Below, one piece after another: positions 7,577 to 14,816 of a stretch of DNA of 22,872 nt (position 1 is the stretch's first letter; every line of letters begins with the position of its first letter). Below the pieces are notes generated by a model, which saw only the letters and a list, made by a program, of their open reading frames with translations, was not told the DNA's origin and did not search any database. The stretch is taken from positions 1-22,872 of the forward strand of contig DAJO01000014.1 of assembly GCA_002498985.1 (NCBI GenBank), read 5' to 3'. The stretch is from Euryarchaeota archaeon UBA257 (lineage in GTDB: Archaea > Thermoplasmatota > Poseidoniia > Poseidoniales > Thalassarchaeaceae). A program made the translations under genes and the position numbers.

Positions 7577-7867
7577 CTAATCATTATATTCTTCATCTCC
7601 AGAATCAATCTCTACCCCTTCCATCCCTACAATTTCATAATTTGATGGGAACATTGCTACAATAACACCGGCTACAATACAACCTAGCGCCATATAGAAC
7701 CTTGACTGGATCATCATCAATTCTAACCCTATGACTACTAGTAGTAAACCTCCTAAATTTGACACCCAAACTAATGTCTTGAATGTAGATAAGGATACTC
7801 CCGTACTGGTTCCAGTTCTCTTAGGTCCAAATTCTGCTCCAAATCTAACAGGGTCATCTTTTACCAT
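7577..7867 (-). CDS. Small two-helix membrane protein of unknown function
   Basis: The 96-aa protein has a polar N-terminus with basic residues (about 1-30), two hydrophobic helices (about 32-52 and 56-73) and a strongly acidic tail ending SGDEEYND. The ATG at 7865-7867 has a good ribosome site (GGTGA four bases upstream, minus strand of 7872-7876), which lies at the ferredoxin gene's stop codon. The two genes are thus an operon. I recognise no family. An acidic cytoplasmic tail beside a ferredoxin gene suggests it could dock or anchor a redox partner, but that is speculation. Confidence 0.6.
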   Translation of the reverse strand: MVKDDPVRFGAEFGPKRTGTSTGVSLSTFKTLVWVSNLGGLLLVVIGLELMMIQSRFYMALGCIVAGVIVAMFPSNYEIVGMEGVEIDSGDEEYND

Positions 7868-7871
7868 TTTT

Positions 7872-8204
7872 TCACCTATCTATCATTATAATTGCGTCAG
7901 TAGGACATGCAAGCACACAGAGTTTACAACCCGTACATGGATCTCTCAATACTCTTGCCTTCTTATTAACAGAGATATTCATTATCGGGCTAGCCAAAGG
8001 CTTGTCGTAGAGTTCAATTGCATCATCATCGCATACTATGGTGCATTGGTCGCAACCTATGCATAATTCTTCTTTCACCCAGGCGACTGTATCTTCTCCA
8101 CCTTTCATAGAAGCGATTTCACCAGCCTTTAATGAATTCAGCATTATTCTAATCTTACTTTGCTGTTTTTTCCGACGATCTGCTACCTCAGATGCATCCG
8201 TCAT
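7872..8204 (-). CDS. 2[4Fe-4S] ferredoxin with a basic N-terminal extension
   Basis: This is an electron-transfer iron-sulfur protein of 110 aa. Two cluster motifs are seen: CIGCDQCTIVC (Cys48, 51, 54, 58) and CTGCKLCVLACP (Cys90, 93, 96, 100). They are separated by 31 residues, more than in minimal clostridial ferredoxins, and the first motif has Asp instead of Pro after its fourth cysteine. About 45 residues precede the first motif and are charged and probably helical (DRRKKQQSKIRIMLNSLK). Soluble ferredoxins of this type carry electrons from oxoacid oxidoreductases. The gene lies on the same strand as the Rieske/cytochrome b/HdrD operon but is separated from it by a plus-strand gene, so a link to that complex is inference. 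Confidence 0.85.
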   Translation of the reverse strand: MTDASEVADRRKKQQSKIRIMLNSLKAGEIASMKGGEDTVAWVKEELCIGCDQCTIVCDDDAIELYDKPLASPIMNISVNKKARVLRDPCTGCKLCVLACPTDAIIMIDR

Positions 8205-8284
8205 ATACTTCCGAGGGTATCATTCTACTCAATACTATGTTTTCTTTAGTCAGATTAATTTCTGAAGTCTCTCTCCGAAGTAAT

Positions 8285-8554
8285 ATGAATAATCAAGCCA
8301 ATATCAGTAAATGGTGGAAAGATTCAATGGTATTGATTAGTCTCTCTTTACCCTCTTTAATTTGGTTAATTATGTTCCTTTTACTATCACTAAAAATTGC
8401 TTGGATATCATTTCCTTGCGGTATATTAATTGGTTTTTTCCTATGGTTAATTGCGTTAGGCTATGAAAATCCTAGGATGGCTAAAGCAACTTTAATTGGG
8501 GTGACTATAAATTTAATATTAGCATCAATATCTGCATTTTATGCATTTTATTGA
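8285..8554 (+). CDS. Small three-helix membrane protein of unknown function
   Basis: The 89-aa hydrophobic protein starts at ATG 8285 (MNNQANISKWWKD). Predicted helices lie near 14-36, 39-58 and 67-88, with short polar loops containing ENPRMAK. Starts further upstream in frame (8192, 8237) would overlap the ferredoxin gene or lengthen the protein with less plausible sequence. It ends at 8554, directly against the stop of the convergent cytochrome b-HdrD gene at 8555. No family is recognised. The real gene is supported by its consistent hydrophobic pattern and fit between neighbours. Confidence 0.55.
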   Translation: MNNQANISKWWKDSMVLISLSLPSLIWLIMFLLLSLKIAWISFPCGILIGFFLWLIALGYENPRMAKATLIGVTINLILASISAFYAFY

Positions 8555-11332
8555 TTATTGATTTTTAGCATTTACTTGCCTTGCCAAGAATGAAACGACG
8601 TCTAATATCTCGAAATCATGCTTTGGGTCGCCTTCAAACTTCAAACACTCGAAATGACTTACACATTTAGGGCAAGAAGTCAGCATTACATCTGCACCGG
8701 TAGCCTTAACTTCATCGAATCTCTGTATCCTTAGAGCCCTACTATTCTCATTACAAGACATCATACTTGAAACTCCACAACATAAACCATCTTCTTTAGT
8801 ATGTTCCATTTCTACCAAATCTACTCCATCTACTGCTCTGACTAATTCTCTCGGTTCTTCGTAAATATTCATTTGTCTACCTAATCTACATGGGTCGTGA
8901 TATGTTACGGTAACATCTTCTTCTGCTTGTAAGTTCATATCGAATCCATTCTCAATAAGATATTCTGTAGTGTGCATAACTTTCATATCATCTAGCTCAT
9001 AGTCCATTGCGAAAGTTTTGAAGCATTCAGCACATGACGTAACCAGAGTATCAATCCCCGACTCACCAAGTTTTTTCTGGTTGTACGATTTTAATTTTTC
9101 AAAGACTTCAGTCATTCCTTGCCATTTCTGATCGTGTCCACAGCATTTTAAGAAATCTCTACCTAAGTAAGTGACCTCAGAACCCATATCTTCGAAAAGA
9201 GTGAATGCAGCAGTAGTTGTATCTCCTAGGTCCATAGTGCCTTCATTGACATGACTGAAAATCATTTCTTGATCGATATAATCTACACAGCCTGGGTAGT
9301 AGCCAACATTAGAGTCAATAGGATACTCTTCGACGCTAATGAAAGCCTCATCAGCACTCTCTTCCGCTTCTGCTGCTAGGACTGCTTGTAGTAATGTGTG
9401 AGGTATTTCTGTTGCTGGAGGGCCTCCAACAATCAGACTTCTTCTTATATCTACATAAGAGTCATAATCTACAAGTTGCGGACAAGCATTCGTACATGCA
9501 GTACAAGTCAGGCATGAATATAGAGGTACGCCATCGTCTTCATTATTCCACGTATTATAAATTATGTTTAATTTATCTCCTGCATTGAATAACCTAACCG
9601 GACAAGCGTCGTCGCACAAATCACAGCCATAGCATTTGTTCATTTCCCATTCATATCCTCTAGCCATACTTCTCATTAATAGGAAAACCATTGCCCCAAC
9701 TCCTAGGCAAGGTATGAATAATGAATAAATTAATTTTGCATCCAGACTTTTTGGATTCTTGTGGTAAGTAGGATTATCTACCATCATTTCTGTTAATTCA
9801 GCAGGTTCTGATGTAGTCATTGATCTCAAAAATGCCATACCATCATCATCTATTAGTAGTGGCTGATATACAGTAATTGAGTAATCCATAATCAAACTTA
9901 CTGATGAATTAACGTTGTTGCTTGTAGATGTGAATTGTAATGTATATGATTCTCCTGAATCTAAATACATACTATCTGATGAACATTTCCCATCTTCTGT
10001 ACTCCATAATATGTTACTACTTGAATCTGCTAATGTAAGAGTTTGTGAATGCACTCCAGCTCCTCTAACAGTGGTTCTAAAGTTACAACCGATATCTGCA
10101 GGGACACTTGCTACTCCAAAATCTTCAACATTGAAAACTTGAGAATCTGTGAATGTAACTTCTTCATCACCTGCTAAAGTCATATCTCCAAAAACAGCAT
10201 TCCTACCGGTTTCAGGTACTGAATGTTCATTGACGCCTGAATAATCGAAAATAACTTGTTTTGTCGGCTGATAAATACCCCAATCAACCCAATGTATCGC
10301 AGGCAGTACACAATAATCCGCGAAATCCTCTCCGTTAGTTAATGTCTGCCAAACTACTACGTCTTGTGAATTCTCATAGGGCAAGCATTCATCTGACCAT
10401 TCTGCCCAAACATTTCCTTCTTCTACATGAATTAATGTGTCTAATGGTTGAGTTCTTAATTTGTCAAGTTCACTTACATCATCCATTGCTCCAAGACCTC
10501 CATAGTCCCAAAACCCATCCTCATAAATAGGCCATGTTACTACACATATTAGGAAGGCAGCTACTGCAGATCCTACGGCAATTTGCCTACCTATCACTGG
10601 AGTTAACCTAGCACCTAATGCATTCAAACCAAATCTTCTAACTGCGAAATATATTACTGCGAATATGAAAATACCTGTTAAAATCCAAGGTATTGCGTTG
10701 AATATTTCGGCGGTCCAGGGTTCCTGTCTACCACATAATAAGTAACCATGTGAATCAGCCCAACAATAATTTTTCAAATCTTTTGCATATAATTCTAAGA
10801 ATATATTAATTGAAAACACGGAAATGAACCAAACGTGAGCAAGATAAACTGCTCCTGCAGTTGCAAACCATGGATCTTCCACTCCTCTCTTTTCTCTTCC
10901 TGGTAAAAATGGAGGTAGTGCCAGAAGTCCTACAGGTATTCCAGTAATTGCAGCGCCCCACCATGCAGCATTCCAGAAAATGTACTCCGCGCCAAAAAAA
11001 GCTCCTATTGGACCTGCCGGTATGGTGTAAGATGGTAGATATTCTCCCCATCTCAAATATCCATAGGAGAATAATACGTACCAGTCAGGGAAAACGAAAC
11101 CTGCTTGCGCGAAAGGGTCTGCTGCACTGTGAAGAGGTGGCGGAATTAACCAACAGTAGTACGCTAGTGTAGCAATCATGGATGCGAAAATAATGGTGTC
11201 CCGGAGAACTTCTGATGGCCAAAAAGGATGACCCATATGCGGTCTTCTTCTCTCTTGATCTCCTTCGATTAAGCCATCCCTTTCGCTGACATATACATCT
11301 GCTATTCTACCAAATCTTTCTATTATTCCCAT
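8555..11332 (-). CDS. Cytochrome b subunit IV-type domain fused to an HdrD-like iron-sulfur module
   Basis: This 925-aa protein has three parts. Residues about 35-182 are the C-terminal half of a cytochrome b (subunit IV of b6f): HPFWPSEVLRDTI, helix E, PDWY (82-85, the quinol-site PEWY/PDWY motif), then helices F and G. Two more helices (about 215-233 and 248-269) lead to a beta-rich, acidic region (about 271-530) with cysteines 316, 341, 416 and 450 but no heme motif. After a helix at 534-554 come two [4Fe-4S] motifs (Cys567/570/573/577 and Cys607/610/613/617). Two CCG domains follow (Cys682, Cys730-731, Cys767/770; Cys815, Cys851-852, Cys887/890), as in HdrD, GlpC and LutA. Helix count and basic loops put the large beta region outside and the iron-sulfur module in the cytoplasm. 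The start is ATG 11332, with AGGAG nine bases upstream. The gene ends the Rieske/cytochrome b operon. The fusion is continuous, with no frameshift. Confidence 0.9.
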   Translation of the reverse strand: MGIIERFGRIADVYVSERDGLIEGDQERRRPHMGHPFWPSEVLRDTIIFASMIATLAYYCWLIPPPLHSAADPFAQAGFVFPDWYVLFSYGYLRWGEYLPSYTIPAGPIGAFFGAEYIFWNAAWWGAAITGIPVGLLALPPFLPGREKRGVEDPWFATAGAVYLAHVWFISVFSINIFLELYAKDLKNYCWADSHGYLLCGRQEPWTAEIFNAIPWILTGIFIFAVIYFAVRRFGLNALGARLTPVIGRQIAVGSAVAAFLICVVTWPIYEDGFWDYGGLGAMDDVSELDKLRTQPLDTLIHVEEGNVWAEWSDECLPYENSQDVVVWQTLTNGEDFADYCVLPAIHWVDWGIYQPTKQVIFDYSGVNEHSVPETGRNAVFGDMTLAGDEEVTFTDSQVFNVEDFGVASVPADIGCNFRTTVRGAGVHSQTLTLADSSSNILWSTEDGKCSSDSMYLDSGESYTLQFTSTSNNVNSSVSLIMDYSITVYQPLLIDDDGMAFLRSMTTSEPAELTEMMVDNPTYHKNPKSLDAKLIYSLFIPCLGVGAMVFLLMRSMARGYEWEMNKCYGCDLCDDACPVRLFNAGDKLNIIYNTWNNEDDGVPLYSCLTCTACTNACPQLVDYDSYVDIRRSLIVGGPPATEIPHTLLQAVLAAEAEESADEAFISVEEYPIDSNVGYYPGCVDYIDQEMIFSHVNEGTMDLGDTTTAAFTLFEDMGSEVTYLGRDFLKCCGHDQKWQGMTEVFEKLKSYNQKKLGESGIDTLVTSCAECFKTFAMDYELDDMKVMHTTEYLIENGFDMNLQAEEDVTVTYHDPCRLGRQMNIYEEPRELVRAVDGVDLVEMEHTKEDGLCCGVSSMMSCNENSRALRIQRFDEVKATGADVMLTSCPKCVSHFECLKFEGDPKHDFEILDVVSFLARQVNAKNQ

Positions 11333-11344
11333 TCACAACAACTC

Positions 11345-12211
11345 CTAATGTGGCTCTGCAATACCTTGAACCCAAACAATAAACAAATGAGCGATGATTA
11401 ATGTAGTAACAATTACTGGTAATATGAATACGTGTAGGAAATACATTCTAGTAACTGTTTGACCAGATAAAGAAGTCCCAGCAAATAGTGCTTTGGCTAT
11501 CCACCCTCCAATTAGCGGTGTTGATGTAGCCATGTTTATTCCAATTGTAGCCGCTCCAAATGCTAAACTATCCCATGGTAGGAGATAACCTGAGTAACCG
11601 AAAAATATTGTGAAAAACATGAGTGCCACACCTATTAGCCAATTTAATTCTCTAGGGTTTCTGTAAGCTCCAGTGAAATAGACTCTGCACATGTGTAAGA
11701 ATACCGCTGCAACCATGAAATGTGTAGTCCAATGATGAATCGACCTAATGATGTAGCCGAATGGTAACTGAGTCATGATAAATTCCATTGATGAGTATGC
11801 AGGGGTTGGATCTCCTTCTCCTCCAGGGACATAATATAGCCCAAGTACAGTACCTGTAATGACCAATATAACGAATGCAAGGAATGATATTCCTCCTAAG
11901 CAATAAAGAGGATACCAATACCAAATAATCCTTAATTTATATTTTTCAGCGTGAGTTAACGGCATTTGCCTGTGCATACTATGGTAAGCATTCTTACTCA
12001 TACCCCAATAATCTTGAATTCTGAATCTTGTATCTAACCAAGAAAATGCCCATAAAAATGTCTTCTCTGCTAGCCCCATTCCTGAAGCATTTGTCTCAAC
12101 AGCTCTGAGGATATCTTTTCTCGGCATATCATCTCTCTCTTTACGAAGAGTGAAAGCTACGAGTACCACCACTATTGCTATAAAAAACCACAAAAACCAA
12201 AATTGTATCAT
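11345..12211 (-). CDS. Cytochrome b6-type N-terminal cytochrome b
   Basis: This is the diheme membrane core of a quinol-oxidising Rieske/cytochrome b complex. The 288-aa protein has an extra N-terminal helix (about 3-20) and then the four-helix b6 fold. Bis-histidine heme ligands are visible: His159 and His173 in helix B (spacing 14) and His260 and His275 in helix D (spacing 15, the b6-type spacing). RSIHHWT, VYFTGAYRNPRELNW, GYSGYLLPWD and VQGI follow the b6 pattern. YCLGGIS places Cys104 where b6 has Cys35, the covalent attachment site of heme c_i. The start is ATG 12211, eleven bases after the Rieske stop, with GAGGT seven bases upstream; the longer ORF from 12250 would overlap the Rieske gene. 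The subunit IV half is supplied by the next gene. Confidence 0.93.
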   Translation of the reverse strand: MIQFWFLWFFIAIVVVLVAFTLRKERDDMPRKDILRAVETNASGMGLAEKTFLWAFSWLDTRFRIQDYWGMSKNAYHSMHRQMPLTHAEKYKLRIIWYWYPLYCLGGISFLAFVILVITGTVLGLYYVPGGEGDPTPAYSSMEFIMTQLPFGYIIRSIHHWTTHFMVAAVFLHMCRVYFTGAYRNPRELNWLIGVALMFFTIFFGYSGYLLPWDSLAFGAATIGINMATSTPLIGGWIAKALFAGTSLSGQTVTRMYFLHVFILPVIVTTLIIAHLFIVWVQGIAEPH

Positions 12212-12221
12212 ATTTCTTACC

Positions 12222-13067
12222 TCATGCGCAATAAGCATACCAGTCAACAAAGTCTGGTAAAGCCTCGATCATATCTCCATTAAGTACGAATGGAACTAAT
12301 GGCATTCCATTCGGAGAAGGTCCGCCAACCTTTCTTATTCCAATGTAATTGAATGGAGTACCTCTCCCCATACTATTTTTCTCGATAGCAGTAGGATCAA
12401 ATCTACTAGAATGGCATATACAGAATAATTTATTCCCTCCTGACTCAGTACCTCCTGCTTCCCAACTGTCATTAGTGTAGTCATTTGCTACTAGTTGCCA
12501 ACCAGGTATACAACACAGATGTGGGCATCTAGAGAATACAATAATGAGATTATCGTGAATAGATAATGTGGAATATTCTTCCATCTCATCTACTTCGAAT
12601 CCTGATCCTACATACTTCCCTCCTGAACTGTATCCGTCCAAATATTGGAATCTAGGTTTATTTCTAGCCGCAGCAGAATTTTTATTCTCTTCATGTGGTA
12701 CATACACTACATTCACAGGCATTCCAGACCAAACTCCTTGAGCACCTGCCATTCCTGTATTACTGCTAATTGCAGCTTGCACGAAAGCATCGTAACTCAT
12801 TGGCTCAAGGTGTCTTTCACCATACCAAACGGTATCTTCTGCACCTGTAGGTACCCAAAATCTGACTGCAGTATCTCCGCCTGCTGAATCTGCTTGGCCC
12901 ATTAACAGTGATGCAAAACCTATGCTCCCTAGGCTCGCCAGGGTTATTCCTCCTGCTGCCGTATTAAATGAATATCTCAAAAAATCTCTTCTATCAATTA
13001 ACCTTGATTCTTCTCTACTAGAATCACCATCTTCTGATAACGGGCGTAACCTAAAATTTCTACTCAT
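12222..13067 (-). CDS. Rieske iron-sulfur protein, Tat-exported
   Basis: The protein passes electrons from quinol at the outer face of the membrane. It has 281 aa. The N-terminus has a twin-arginine signal/anchor: DRRDFLRYSF (25-34) followed by a hydrophobic stretch to about 56. The [2Fe-2S] ligands are in CPHLCC (Cys181, His183) and CICHSS (Cys216, His219), with Cys186 and Cys218 placed to form the usual disulfide. The spacing between the two boxes (30 residues between Cys186 and Cys216) is longer than in typical bc1 or b6f Rieske proteins because of an acidic, Gly-rich insert. The start is ATG 13067, preceded by GAGGT six bases upstream; an ATG at 13091 would overlap the previous gene. It lies between the 149-aa membrane protein and cytochrome b. 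Confidence 0.93.
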   Translation of the reverse strand: MSRNFRLRPLSEDGDSSREESRLIDRRDFLRYSFNTAAGGITLASLGSIGFASLLMGQADSAGGDTAVRFWVPTGAEDTVWYGERHLEPMSYDAFVQAAISSNTGMAGAQGVWSGMPVNVVYVPHEENKNSAAARNKPRFQYLDGYSSGGKYVGSGFEVDEMEEYSTLSIHDNLIIVFSRCPHLCCIPGWQLVANDYTNDSWEAGGTESGGNKLFCICHSSRFDPTAIEKNSMGRGTPFNYIGIRKVGGPSPNGMPLVPFVLNGDMIEALPDFVDWYAYCA

Positions 13068-13069
13068 AA

Positions 13070-13519
13070 TTATACCTCGTATTTTTTCCATCCTTCAGAA
13101 TCATTTGGAGTAATATATTTATTTCTCCTATGTTTAATTATTACTAAGTCAGGCATTACAAACCTTAGATAAACTATTCCCATGATTATTAACGTAGTTA
13201 ATGTCATCGCTAAAAATAATGATAATAATTGTTGATCCCAATGGTTGTATAATCCATAACTTAGCGAACCTGCCCAAAACAATGTCCATACTATGCCCCA
13301 CAATCCTAGGAGTACAATAATTATCGAATCTCCTGCTGGGGAAATACTCGATCTAACTATTGTTCCTGGAGCCGGTTCGTTGAAGACTCCGTGGTCTACC
13401 GCTGAAAGGTAAGTCTCTTCGGAAAGCTCAACCCCTTCCAACGCGGTTCGCGCATCATCAATAGAGACTTTTCCTGACTTGACTTGCTTAAGCAATTCTA
13501 GAACTATGTCTTCTCTCAT
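13070..13519 (-). CDS. Two-helix membrane protein, probable accessory subunit of the Rieske/cytochrome b complex
   Basis: The 149-aa protein begins with a soluble helical segment (LELLKQVKSGKVSIDDARTAL, about 7-27) resembling short SHOCT-like or bZIP-free helical oligomerisation motifs. A linker follows, then two transmembrane helices (about 64-90 and 96-120) and a basic cytoplasmic-looking tail (KHRRNKY). Its start codon overlaps the stop codon of the preceding Reeler-like gene (ATGA), and its end lies just before the Rieske start. Translation is therefore coupled within the operon. I recognise no named family. The position within the complex operon suggests a structural or assembly role, by inference. 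Confidence 0.7.
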   Translation of the reverse strand: MREDIVLELLKQVKSGKVSIDDARTALEGVELSEETYLSAVDHGVFNEPAPGTIVRSSISPAGDSIIIVLLGLWGIVWTLFWAGSLSYGLYNHWDQQLLSLFLAMTLTTLIIMGIVYLRFVMPDLVIIKHRRNKYITPNDSEGWKKYEV

Positions 13520-14337
13520 ATTTGATCACCCCTTCTCTCATGCTTGATTCTAAGTCTCAACAAGTTAGATCTACCTTTATAATTCTGTGAGAACCCGTAT
13601 CTTAGGAAGAAACCACAGAAAATAATCACAATTATTACTGCGAAGAAACCTAGTAGTCCTAGCCAATGAGCTCTAAGTGCAGCACCCATATGGTGTAAAT
13701 CTACATGCGATTCTTTAGGAGCAGGAGGTTCTATTTCGCCATTACCTGAAAATAATAAACGGGTTTTACCATTATCTACTCCTTCATCCAAGGTTACAGT
13801 TAATCTGTTCCATCTATCTAAAGCAGAAGGGATTGCATCTCCATTAACTGTATTCCCAGCTATCCAGAAGTTCACCGGTCCATTTCCAGTTTCAGGAGCA
13901 GTCCAAACCAAGTTCCAAGTTCTGTCATCAGTTTTGGAACCGGTGTCGGTATGTGTCAAGGTATTTTCTTCATCCTCCCAGTTTTGCACATGTGATTCTG
14001 AATCAATTCCAGCCGACAAAGTTCCTTGAGTGACCCTCATTGAAAACCCTCCTGTTTGTGCCCCTCCAATTTCAGTCCCTCCGATTAGTTGGAGTGTCAT
14101 TGGGTAAGATTTACCTGCCTCATAATGAAATGGTACATGATCTAATGCTACTGTTACAGAATTATCTGGTTCTTCGGCATGGCAAGTGCATCCTGCAAGT
14201 GCCACATCTCCTTCGCCATCAGAATCTCCTCCTATACCAGTATGGTATGCTTGGGTAGTAGTTGCTAAAAACAGCGCTAATACTACTAAAACCAAGGTCC
14301 GACGGCTGACGCGATTGATGTTGCTCATATCTGACAC
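13516..14337 (-). CDS. Secreted, membrane-anchored Reeler/choice-of-anchor-V-like protein
   Basis: The 273-aa protein has an N-terminal signal peptide (basic SRR then a hydrophobic core, about 14-30). It then has GCTCHAEEPDNSV (Cys50, Cys52, His53) and a beta-sandwich region with HYEAGKSYPMTLQL, GGFSMRVTQGTLSAG and FWIAGNTVNGD. This resembles the Reeler-like/choice-of-anchor V domain seen in secreted bacterial and archaeal proteins. One transmembrane helix (about 222-245) and a basic cytoplasmic tail end the protein. Members of this group often carry a C-x-x-C-H heme-like motif at the same place; here it is only C-x-C-H, so I do not call a c-type cytochrome. It is the first gene of the respiratory operon, so it may be an outer-face subunit taking the place of cytochrome c1 or f. 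That is inference. Confidence 0.7.
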   Translation of the reverse strand: MSDMSNINRVSRRTLVLVVLALFLATTTQAYHTGIGGDSDGEGDVALAGCTCHAEEPDNSVTVALDHVPFHYEAGKSYPMTLQLIGGTEIGGAQTGGFSMRVTQGTLSAGIDSESHVQNWEDEENTLTHTDTGSKTDDRTWNLVWTAPETGNGPVNFWIAGNTVNGDAIPSALDRWNRLTVTLDEGVDNGKTRLLFSGNGEIEPPAPKESHVDLHHMGAALRAHWLGLLGFFAVIIVIIFCGFFLRYGFSQNYKGRSNLLRLRIKHERRGDQI

Positions 14338-14475
14338 CTATGGACATACCTCGCCACCTGAATGAGGGATATTAACCTTCCAGTTTGGTGCCTTCTCGGT
14401 AGCGTGATTTAATCTTGATTACAAGCTATCAAACATTGACAAGACTGAAACCAAAAGTAACTCTCGGAGACATAT
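14338..14475. promoter_or_regulatory. Divergent promoter region of the respiratory operon and the TPR/FtsZ-like operon
   Basis: These 138 bases separate two divergent operons. AT-rich stretches such as GATTTAATCTTGATTA (14407-14422) could serve as a TATA region for either side, but I cannot fix a start point. No ORF or stable hairpin stands out. Confidence 0.4.
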
Positions 14476-14781
14476 ATGTCGGACCACTCGTGGAAGAATA
14501 TTTACAATCTTTCTGATGAACAATTAAACAATCTCAACAAAGCCGAAGATTTGATAGAAATGATGGATTTAACCAAAGCAGAATCTCTTTTGTTGGACAT
14601 GAATAAGAAAGTTCCAAATTGTGTGCCTGTATTGAATGTTCTAGCTCATATGTACGGTAGGCATTTATCCGATTTTGAGTCTGCAATAAAATTTTATAAT
14701 TTAGTTTTAGATATTGAACCAGACAACGCTTGGGCAAGAGATGAAAGACGTAAATATAGTAGATATATGTCCTATGATTGA
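14476..14781 (+). CDS. Small TPR-like protein
   Basis: The 101-aa protein is helical throughout. The segment AEDLIEMMDLTKAESLLLDM and the following one containing VLNVLAHMYGRHLSDFESAIKFYNLVLDIEPDNAWA have the tetratricopeptide pattern: alternating small and large residues, ending in a Pro-Asp-Asn turn. It looks like about two repeats. TPRs mediate protein-protein contact. It starts at ATG 14476 and is followed 35 bases later by the FtsZ-like gene in the same direction. It could therefore be a partner of that protein, although the gap leaves room for separate transcription. Confidence 0.65.
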   Translation: MSDHSWKNIYNLSDEQLNNLNKAEDLIEMMDLTKAESLLLDMNKKVPNCVPVLNVLAHMYGRHLSDFESAIKFYNLVLDIEPDNAWARDERRKYSRYMSYD

Positions 14782-14816
14782 AGTATATCTAAACACTAGT
14801 TATCCTTCTGAATGCT

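Noticed and set aside
13516..14337. c-type cytochrome call for the 273-aa protein
   Set aside because: The motif is C-T-C-H, one residue short of the C-x-x-C-H attachment motif, and no other heme motif is present.
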